A stretch of DNA of 64,000 bases, taken from Chitinophaga horti (GTDB taxonomy: Bacteria; Bacteroidota; Bacteroidia; Chitinophagales; Chitinophagaceae). Both the position numbers and the translations under genes were made by a program. A model generated the notes under the pieces. That model was not told the DNA's origin. It made no database searches and saw only the letters and a program-made list of their open reading frames with translations. Position 1 is the first letter of the stretch. Each line of letters opens with the position of its first letter. This document shows positions 1 through 7,083 of this stretch, piece after piece. The DNA lies in contig NZ_CP107006.1 of NCBI RefSeq assembly GCF_022867795.2, positions 1,302,001 through 1,366,000 of the forward strand. The letters are read 5' to 3'.

Positions 1-881
1 GCTGCTGCGATAGCGTTGCTGCTCGCCGGTGCCGGGTACACGTTGCTGAAACAAAACCCGTCGGTAAAAGATACGGTCGCCACGGTCCCTGCGCCCGACG
101 TTGCCCCTGCCACCGGCAAAGCCACGCTGGTATTGGCCGATGGATCGAGTGTTGCACTGGATGAAGATAGCGTACGCGCCATCCGCCAGGGCATTCTGCA
201 GAAGGGGGAGAGCTGATCTATGAAAATACAGCGGGTAACGCCCAACTGAGTTATAATACCTTGTCAACTCCCCGCGGCGGCCAGTTTCGCGCCACATTGC
301 CGGATGGCAGTAAGGTGTGGCTGAACGCTGCCTCGTCCATCACGTATCCTACCGCCTTCGGCGACAAGGAGCGGAGGGTGCAGGTGAAGGGCGAAGTATA
401 TATAGAAGTTGCGGAGAACGCGCAGCTGCCTTTCTTCCTGAACGCCTCACCGGTGGAAATCGCCGTGCTGGGTACCGCTTTTAACGTATCAGCTTATGAA
501 GATGAAACACACATCACGACTACGCTCGTCAGCGGCAGCATTGCCGTAAACGCGGGCGGTCGCGCTACGCCGGTGAAGCCGGGTCAGCAGGCTGCTTACG
601 CAAATGATGTTTTCCAGCTGAACGAGCAGGCCGATGTGGAACAGGCGACTGCCTGGAAGAAGGGTGTGTTTTATTTCAAAGATGCGGGTCTGGACGTGGT
701 ATTACGCGAACTCGCCCGCTGGTATGACGTGCAGGTGGTATATGAAGGCGTGGTGCCGCGCCGCTCTTTCAGAGGCGAAATTGGCCGTGACCTCTCGCTG
801 CAACAGGTGTTGAAAGGCCTGGGCGATATGGGCGTAAAATTCAGGATAGAAGACGGGCGCCGCCTGGTGGTGACGCCATAA
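1..881 (+). pseudogene. FecR-family anti-sigma factor, 5' end outside window, apparent frameshift
   Basis: The reading frame enters from the left edge with a hydrophobic segment (AAAIALLLAGAGYTLL), the inner-membrane span of a FecR-type anti-sigma factor. The periplasmic FecR domain has the hallmark TPRGGQFRATLPDGSKVWLN, and the C-terminal 70 residues look like DUF4974. The frame is broken: the first part stops at 214-216, while the rest continues in another frame without its own good start. Reading GELIYENTAGNAQLSYNTLS across the junction restores the family sequence if the GGGGG run at 204-208 had one more G. The family holds an ECF sigma factor inactive until a TonB-dependent transporter with an STN domain signals; the transporter next door has one. 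The sigma gene presumably lies upstream, outside the window. The break may be a real mutation or an assembly error. Confidence -1.
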
Positions 882-968
882 TCAGATACATCAGGGAAAC
901 TTTTTAATAACCAGCTATTATCAACCAAATGGAGATTCAGCCAATCTAGAAGATCATCCTGGTCCAAA

Positions 969-1000
969 TAAAAAACCGGGGCGGTTGCACCCGCGCCCGG
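969..1000 (-). terminator. intrinsic terminator on the minus strand (hairpin plus U7)
   Basis: On the minus strand CCGGGCG/CGCCCCGG-type arms form a GC-rich stem with one bulged base and a short loop, followed directly by TTTTTTT. On the plus strand no T-run follows the hairpin, so it is polar. A second, outer 7-bp stem (CTGGTCC at 959-965 with GGACCAG at 1011-1017) encloses the hairpin. No minus-strand protein gene needs a terminator here, which is what suggests the small RNA. Confidence -1.
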
Positions 1001-1067
1001 CAATACGTATGGACCAGCAGCTAACAACAGTCCGCTTAAACTATTATTGCATCACTTCAATCCAAAC
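969..1067 (-). ncRNA. candidate cis-antisense small RNA opposite the susC leader
   Basis: This is inferred, not proven. On the minus strand a perfect TAnnTTTG box (TAGATTTG, read 1079 to 1072) is followed about 70 bases later by a GC-rich hairpin (1000 to 976) and then seven U residues (975 to 969). Start about 1067 and end about 969 would give a transcript near 100 nt with no convincing reading frame. It would be antisense to the leader of the SusC gene and lie between the anti-sigma factor and the transporter, where cis-antisense RNAs (DonS type) have been described in Bacteroides. No clear -33 element is visible. Confidence -1.
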
Positions 1068-1071
1068 ACTG

Positions 1072-1079
1072 CAAATCTA
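1072..1079 (-). promoter_or_regulatory. Bacteroidota -7 box on the minus strand
   Basis: CAAATCTA on the plus strand reads TAGATTTG on the minus strand, an exact TAnnTTTG match. The same octamer lies just upstream of the minus-strand VOC gene at 41869-41876. A -33 TTTG is not evident. It could drive the candidate antisense RNA. Confidence -1.
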
Positions 1080-4000
1080 TGCAATGGAATTGTAATGGTA
1101 AGGCCCTTTCTATGCCCGGGCCCGTATCAACCAAGAAAGAAAATCACCGGCGAAGAAAAATTGCGCTAATTATGAGATTAACGGTCCTTTTGATGATGGT
1201 GGCCTGTTTTAAAGTAACCGCCGCCAGTTATGCGCAGCAGGTAACTTTTAAAGGACGGCAGGTAACACTGGAGGAAGTGTTCAGCGCTGTGAAGCAGCAA
1301 ACCGGCTACCTGTTCTTTTATGAAGGCGGCAGCATGCGCGAAGCGCGCCCGATCAGCGTAAACGTGGAAAAGATGCCCCTGGAGGCTTTCCTGAAAGATG
1401 TACTGCGCGACCAGCCGTTAGACTACAGCATCGAGAACAAAACAATTTTTATCAGGAAACGAGTGGTAATCCCTTTCGTTACGCCGCAAGACCCGACGGT
1501 GGAGGTGACGGGGAAGCTCCTGACCAGTAACGGTGAAGCCTTAATTGGTGCAAGCGTTGGAGTGAGGGGCGGAAAGGCGCTGGTAGTCGCCGACCTGGAA
1601 GGTCGCTTCAGGCTGCGCGCCAAAGTAGGCGATGTGCTGTTAGTACGTTTCATCGGTTTTGATGATAAGGAAGTGAGGGTGACACGCGGCGGCGACCTGG
1701 GAAATATCCTCGTCACGCAGTCTACCACGAAGCTGGATGAAACGGTGGTGCAGGCTTACGGCTTTACGTCCAAACGTATGAATACCGGTAACATTGAAAA
1801 AGTATCTGCAAAAGAGATTGAAAATACAGTGGTGGACAACCCGGTGCTGGCCCTACAGGGCCGCGTGGCGGGCGTGATCGTAACACAAACCAGTGGCGTG
1901 CCGGGCGCGCCTATTAAGGTAGAGATCCGTGGTCGTACACAGTTAGATGGGGACATTGGCGCGGATAATGAACCGTTATTCATCATCGATGGTGTGCCGA
2001 TGGCAGTGAGTAATATGGGTATGAGCAGGCTGACTTCTGCAGCTGCTCCTGCTGGTAAATACGGCCTCAACCCGCTTTCGACGATGAATATGTCTGACAT
2101 CGAAAGCATGGAGGTGTTGAAAGATGCGGATGCTACTGCGATCTATGGTAGCCGGGGTGCGAATGGCGTGATCCTCATCACGACCAAACGCGGAAAGGCA
2201 GGTGCCACACGAATCAACGCCGACGTACGTTCAGGCTTCAGCAAAGCGAGGGTGCCTGAAATGTTAAGTACCCGTGAGTACCTGGACCTGCGCTATGAGG
2301 CATTGCGTAATGACAATAAAACGATTGGTGCCGCAGGGAACTATGATCTTACCCAATGGGATACCACGCGCGACAGCCGTGTTGCAGAAACGCTCATCGG
2401 TGGTACTGCAGAATTTACCAACGCCAGCGTATCTATGTCCGGAGGTGGCCAGGCAGTCCAATACTATATTGGTGGTAACTACGATAGACAAACCAATGTA
2501 TACCCAGGTAAAATGCCGGTTACACAGGCTGCTGCACACTTTAATATCAACAGCAGCTCCAGGGACGGCAAATTCAGCGCTCAGCTGAAGGGTGATTACT
2601 CCAGCAACGTGAATAATGCACCTTCTACAGACCTCACTAGCAAGATCAACCTGCCGCCGAACTTCCAGTTATATGATTCCGCCGGTAACATGGCCTGGAA
2701 CGAGAAAGGGATCAACAACGGAGACAATCCGCTGGCATACCTGCTGCAACAATACAGTGCCAAAACCGATAATATCAATGGTAACCTGATGCTGAACTAC
2801 CGTGTTACACCGGAATTTGTGTTGCGCACTAGTTTAGGTTACAATGGTATTTTCCTGGACGAATTGGCGATTACGCCCAAAACCAGCCAGAATCCCAAGC
2901 CTAATGACGGAAGGCCGGTAACGGGTGCTTCGCGTTTCAGCACCAACGTATTTAAAAGCTGGATCGTGGAGCCGCAGGCGGAATACACCAAAAACATCAG
3001 GCAGCACCGTATAAATGTGCTGGTGGGCGGCACTCTGCAAAGTCAGCGTAACGATGGCTATAATATCAGTGTAACAGGTTACACCAGCGACGATTTCCTC
3101 GGATCGCTGACGGGCATTGTGGGTTCGAACATCAACAGCCTGGGCAGTACGATGACGCAGTATAAGTATGGAGCGTTCTTCGCAAGGGCCAACTATAATT
3201 ACAATAGTAAGTACATCGTGAATCTTTCTGCCAGGAGAGATGGCTCCAGCCGCTTCGGTCCTAACTACCGCTTCTCCAACTTTGGTGCAGTGGGCGGTGC
3301 ATGGTTGTTTACCAGCGAAAACTTCATGAAAGACCTGCCGAAGGTCAGCTACGGTAAACTGCGTGCCAGTTATGGTGTAACAGGTAATGACCGTATTGGT
3401 GATTATAAATACCTCGACGCTTATACGGCGAACGTTTTTGCGCCTACGTACCGGGATTCAAGTGCCCTGGTGCCGAGTTCTCTGTTCAAGCCAGACTTGC
3501 ACTGGGAACGTAATAAGAAGTTTGAGGTGGCGTTGGAACTGGGTTTCCTGAGAGATCGTATCCTGGTGAACGTGGTGCGTTATCACAACCGCGCATCCGA
3601 TCCGCTGGTGAACTACCCGCTGCCTTCGATGACTGGTTTTACGACGGTAGCTGCTAACCTTAACGGGGTGTTGATCGATAATAAAGGATGGGAGTTTTCA
3701 TTTACGACGGCCAACTTCAAGAAGAAAAATTTCGACTGGACGACCAACTTCAATATTACCCTGCCGAAGAACGAGTTGGTCCGCTTCCCGGACCTCGCGA
3801 AAAGCAGTTATGCCACCAAATACATTATTGGCCGGCCGCTGAACCTGGTAATGGCTGCTAAGTTTTTGGGCATTGATCCGCAGAATGGCCTGTACGCACT
3901 GATGGACCGTGACAAGAACGGTACGTTTGGCTTCCCGGGCGATCTGGCGCCCATCGGCGACACCGATCCCGACTTCTATGGCGGTATGACTAACACCTTC

Positions 4001-4471
4001 CGCTATAAAGGATTTACGCTGGATGTATTGCTGCAATTCAATAAACAGTTAGGCAGAAACTGGGCGACCTCATTAGCAACGTCAGGTTTTACGCCGCTGC
4101 CTGTCGGCGGACCACAAAACATCGTGAAAGGTTTAGGAGAACCTTGGCGCCAGCCGGGTGATCAGGTGCTCATGCAGAAATATACGACAATCACGCCTGC
4201 GTCTAACTCCCTGTACGGCAACTACAATATGCAGTATTCGGATTACGTCTATGCAGACGCTTCTTTCCTGCGCGTAAAGAACGTGTCGCTGGGATATACG
4301 CTGCCGGCAGAATGGCTGAAGGTGATCAAGCTAAGTAATCTTCGTCTGTATGCACAGGCACAGAACCTGGCTACCTTCTCTTCATTGAAAGGTGGCGATC
4401 CTGAGTCAATTTTCCTGACCCGCCTGCCGCCATTGCGTACGGTGGTATTTGGCATCCAGGTAGGAATTTAA
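1079..4471 (+). CDS. SusC/RagA-family TonB-dependent outer-membrane transporter with STN domain
   Basis: Outer-membrane nutrient importer of the SusC class. In order: a basic N-terminus and signal peptide (MRLTVLLMMVACFKVTAASYAQ, about residues 32-53), an STN domain (about 55-110), a carboxypeptidase-regulatory-like beta domain (about 142-215), the TonB plug with LQGRVAGVIV and the late motif AIYGSRGANGVILITTKRG, then a long beta-barrel ending in a hydrophobic C-terminus. At 1130 residues it is normal for the class. The STN domain and the FecR gene upstream point to transport-coupled signalling to an ECF sigma factor. SusD follows 20 bp downstream. The true start is uncertain: ATG codons at 1079, 1112 and 1172 are possible. 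The substrate cannot be read from sequence. Confidence -1.
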   Translation: MQWNCNGKALSMPGPVSTKKENHRRRKIALIMRLTVLLMMVACFKVTAASYAQQVTFKGRQVTLEEVFSAVKQQTGYLFFYEGGSMREARPISVNVEKMPLEAFLKDVLRDQPLDYSIENKTIFIRKRVVIPFVTPQDPTVEVTGKLLTSNGEALIGASVGVRGGKALVVADLEGRFRLRAKVGDVLLVRFIGFDDKEVRVTRGGDLGNILVTQSTTKLDETVVQAYGFTSKRMNTGNIEKVSAKEIENTVVDNPVLALQGRVAGVIVTQTSGVPGAPIKVEIRGRTQLDGDIGADNEPLFIIDGVPMAVSNMGMSRLTSAAAPAGKYGLNPLSTMNMSDIESMEVLKDADATAIYGSRGANGVILITTKRGKAGATRINADVRSGFSKARVPEMLSTREYLDLRYEALRNDNKTIGAAGNYDLTQWDTTRDSRVAETLIGGTAEFTNASVSMSGGGQAVQYYIGGNYDRQTNVYPGKMPVTQAAAHFNINSSSRDGKFSAQLKGDYSSNVNNAPSTDLTSKINLPPNFQLYDSAGNMAWNEKGINNGDNPLAYLLQQYSAKTDNINGNLMLNYRVTPEFVLRTSLGYNGIFLDELAITPKTSQNPKPNDGRPVTGASRFSTNVFKSWIVEPQAEYTKNIRQHRINVLVGGTLQSQRNDGYNISVTGYTSDDFLGSLTGIVGSNINSLGSTMTQYKYGAFFARANYNYNSKYIVNLSARRDGSSRFGPNYRFSNFGAVGGAWLFTSENFMKDLPKVSYGKLRASYGVTGNDRIGDYKYLDAYTANVFAPTYRDSSALVPSSLFKPDLHWERNKKFEVALELGFLRDRILVNVVRYHNRASDPLVNYPLPSMTGFTTVAANLNGVLIDNKGWEFSFTTANFKKKNFDWTTNFNITLPKNELVRFPDLAKSSYATKYIIGRPLNLVMAAKFLGIDPQNGLYALMDRDKNGTFGFPGDLAPIGDTDPDFYGGMTNTFRYKGFTLDVLLQFNKQLGRNWATSLATSGFTPLPVGGPQNIVKGLGEPWRQPGDQVLMQKYTTITPASNSLYGNYNMQYSDYVYADASFLRVKNVSLGYTLPAEWLKVIKLSNLRLYAQAQNLATFSSLKGGDPESIFLTRLPPLRTVVFGIQVGI

Positions 4472-4491
4472 TCTTTGCTTAAACAAGAATT

Positions 4492-5862
4492 ATGACATTT
4501 AACAATAAACAAATCAGGTATATCGCTGCCGCAGCATTTGGTTTGATGGCGTGGACAAGTTGCGCCAAATTCGTGGATGTTCCTTTGCCCATCAGCCAGA
4601 TATCCAACGAGGCTGCCTTCGCGAACGATGAATCCACACAGGGGGCCATGCGCGGCATTTATGCTGCCACACAAAACGTGTTTGGCTCCGGACCATATGA
4701 TGGTACGCTTTCCGTATTGCTTGGCATTAGCTCCGACGAGTTAACGAAGCTGAGTTACTCCACCGACGAACAGCTGTTTTTTGATAACAACTTGTCGGCT
4801 CAATCAAGCGGTGTGAGGGCCATCTGGGGTGGTGCTTATTCGTATATGTACATGATCAACAACCTGATCCTGGGTGTGGAAAGATCAAAAGGCATCAGTG
4901 CTACCGGCAAGGCCAACTTCCTCGGAGAAGCGCATTTCTTAAGAGCGTTGAACAACTTCTACCTGGTAAATCTCTACGATTCACTGCCGATGATCGTGAC
5001 GCCGGAGTACACCGTAAACGCTCTTTTATCACGCACAGCGCCTGAGAAGATGTGGGACCTGATCGTGAGTGACCTCGACTTCGCAGAGAAAAACATCACC
5101 ACCGGTTACAACATCCCTGGCTTACGCTACCGCGCTAACCGCGATGCCGCAAGAGCGTTACAGGCCCGCGTATTCCTCTACCGCCAGCAGTGGAAAGAGG
5201 CGGAAGAGAAAGCAACGTCCGTCATCGAATCAGGCAACTTTCGCCTCGAAATACTGGACAGCGCTTTCCTGATCAAATCAAGAGAAGCGATCCTGCAGTT
5301 CGCGAATGCCGGTACTAACCTGTATACGCTCGAAACGGGCAAGCTGAATAACACCCGCCTGAGCGCCTATACGGTGGCTGCCTTTGAACCTAACGACCGT
5401 CGCAGAACGAAGTGGGTGAAGGTGACGACAGATGGTTTTGGCTCTCCGTCAAAAACGAAGATTACCAGTAACCTTACGCCGATGACACCCGAAGCTATCC
5501 CGGTACTCCGCCTCGCAGAGCAATACCTCATCCGCGCCGAAGCACGCGCTATGCAGGATAATCTGCCCGGTGCCATCCAGGATGTTGACAGCATCCGCTT
5601 CCGTGCGGGACTGCCTTTGCTGATCAATACCAATCCCACCATCGATAAAGAAGCATTGTTACTCGCTATCGAAAAGGAACGTCAGACAGAACTGTTTGGC
5701 GAAATGGGCCATCGCTGGCTGGATGTGAAACGTCGCGGACAGGCGGATGTCATTTTTGGGGCACGCAAACCAAGATGGCGTAAAGAAGCGGCGTTCTTCC
5801 CGATACCTTTCGCCGACAGGCAGAACAACCCGAATCTTGGTCAGAACCCAGGTTACGAATAA
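4492..5862 (+). CDS. SusD/RagB-family surface nutrient-binding lipoprotein
   Basis: Partner lipoprotein of the preceding SusC. The N-terminus has a hydrophobic stretch and lipobox ending in WTSC (Cys near residue 25), so it should be lipid-anchored at the outer membrane and displayed at the surface. The helical TPR-like SusD fold is indicated by FLGEAHFLRALNNFYLVNLY in the middle and by the C-terminal signature RQTELFGEMGHRWLDVKRRG followed by FFPIPFADRQNNPNLGQNPGY. At 456 residues it is slightly short but complete. It caps the SusC barrel and binds the ligand; the ligand is unknown. Gaps of 20 bp to SusC and 13 bp to the thioredoxin gene suggest one operon. Confidence -1.
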   Translation: MTFNNKQIRYIAAAAFGLMAWTSCAKFVDVPLPISQISNEAAFANDESTQGAMRGIYAATQNVFGSGPYDGTLSVLLGISSDELTKLSYSTDEQLFFDNNLSAQSSGVRAIWGGAYSYMYMINNLILGVERSKGISATGKANFLGEAHFLRALNNFYLVNLYDSLPMIVTPEYTVNALLSRTAPEKMWDLIVSDLDFAEKNITTGYNIPGLRYRANRDAARALQARVFLYRQQWKEAEEKATSVIESGNFRLEILDSAFLIKSREAILQFANAGTNLYTLETGKLNNTRLSAYTVAAFEPNDRRRTKWVKVTTDGFGSPSKTKITSNLTPMTPEAIPVLRLAEQYLIRAEARAMQDNLPGAIQDVDSIRFRAGLPLLINTNPTIDKEALLLAIEKERQTELFGEMGHRWLDVKRRGQADVIFGARKPRWRKEAAFFPIPFADRQNNPNLGQNPGYE

Positions 5863-5875
5863 AACACCTCTGCTC

Positions 5876-6994
5876 ATGAGAAATTATATAACAGCACTAT
5901 TATGCCTGTCTGCCCTCTCTGCCTCCGCGCAGTATAGCGGCAAGTTTACCGTAAAAGGTAAACTAACGCAAAAGGCCACGCAGGACACGATTTACCTGCA
6001 TTACTTTGCCGATGGTAAACAGATGACGGATTCGATGGTCACCGTAAAGGGAACCTTCCAGTTCAAAGGCGAAATAAAGGAGCCCGTAGTGGCCTACCTG
6101 GGCTTCCGTGGCGCCCGCGATCGCCGGCCAGACAATCGCAAGCTTTACCTCCAGCCCGGCACGATCGTACTCACCGGCACCGATTCTGTGCGCCACGGCA
6201 AGATCACCGGCTCCACGATCAATCGCGACGCTGAAGCGCTCGACAAGGTGGTACGGCCTTATATGGACAGTGTTATCGCCCTTCGCATGAAGGCCATGCG
6301 TTTAACGAAGGAAGAAAAGGCGGCGCCGGAATTTAAGGTGCTGGAGGCTAATTTCCGGGAGATGTTAGACTCCTCGGAAGCCGTGCGCATCCGTTATGTG
6401 AAGGCACATCCAAAGTCTTACACCTCCCTCGAAACGGTCAGCAACATGGCCGGCATGGTCATTGATTATGAAAAGATCAACCCGCTGTTCCTGTCGCTCG
6501 ATACCACGCTGCAACAACTGCCGATGGGTCGTACGCTCGCAAAACGGATGTTCGTGGCAAAGAACACAGGCATTGGTGTAAAGCTGGCGGATTTTACGTC
6601 TAAAGACACATCCCGCAACGATTTGCGCATGTCCGATGTAGTGAAAACGGGTAAAGTAACGCTCATTGATTTCTGGGCCAGCTGGTGTGGCCCCTGCAGG
6701 GCGGAGAACCCGAATGTGGTAAAAGCGTTTAACGCATTCCACGATAAGGGTTTTAATATCCTCAGTGTGTCGCTCGACGATAAGCTGGCGTACTGGAAGC
6801 AGGCGATCGTCAAAGACGGTATGCCCTGGTACCATGTGAGCGGGTTGCAAAAGTGGGAAGAACCTGCTGCCAAATTATATGGCATAGAAGGTGTTCCCGA
6901 TAACTTCCTGGTCGACGGTGAAGGCCGTGTAATCGCCCGGGGACTGCGTGGCGAAGCCTTGTACAAAAAGGTGGAAGCCGTTTTAAAACAGTAA
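5876..6994 (+). CDS. TlpA-like thioredoxin with N-terminal DUF4369 domain
   Basis: Exported thiol-disulfide oxidoreductase, 372 residues from the ATG at 5876. A longer upstream reading overlaps the SusD gene and lacks a signal peptide; from 5876 the protein begins MRNYITALLCLSALSASAQ, a clear signal peptide. A DUF4369 beta domain fills about residues 22-125. The redoxin/thioredoxin domain starts near residue 235 with the active site WASWCGPCRAE (Cys271 and Cys274), and VPDNFLVDGEGRV carries the usual cis-Pro region. This protein type often ends SusCD operons in Chitinophagaceae. Its likely role is disulfide reduction in the periplasm, perhaps to maintain exported partners; the target is unknown. 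Confidence -1.
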   Translation: MRNYITALLCLSALSASAQYSGKFTVKGKLTQKATQDTIYLHYFADGKQMTDSMVTVKGTFQFKGEIKEPVVAYLGFRGARDRRPDNRKLYLQPGTIVLTGTDSVRHGKITGSTINRDAEALDKVVRPYMDSVIALRMKAMRLTKEEKAAPEFKVLEANFREMLDSSEAVRIRYVKAHPKSYTSLETVSNMAGMVIDYEKINPLFLSLDTTLQQLPMGRTLAKRMFVAKNTGIGVKLADFTSKDTSRNDLRMSDVVKTGKVTLIDFWASWCGPCRAENPNVVKAFNAFHDKGFNILSVSLDDKLAYWKQAIVKDGMPWYHVSGLQKWEEPAAKLYGIEGVPDNFLVDGEGRVIARGLRGEALYKKVEAVLKQ

Positions 6995-7032
6995 TCGTTT
7001 TTTCCCTGAAATAAATAATACTAGACTATGAA

Positions 7033-7062
7033 AAAGAGGCCCGGTGTTTACCGGGCCTCTTT
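7033..7062. terminator. bidirectional intrinsic terminator
   Basis: A perfect 13-bp stem AAAGAGGCCCGGT with a GTTT loop, A-rich on the left and T-rich on the right, lies between the convergent thioredoxin gene (ends 6994) and the minus-strand metallopeptidase gene (ends 7084). It can serve both. The CCGGT-GTTT-ACCGG core recurs at 14512 and 14627. Confidence -1.
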
Positions 7063-7083
7063 CATTATCTCCAGTCCGCCTGC

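Noticed and set aside
671-1027. Minus-strand open reading of 118 codons over the fecR end
   Set aside because: It overlaps a real gene on the other strand, is rich in Ser, Arg and Thr, and matches nothing known. It does not explain the terminator at 969-1000.
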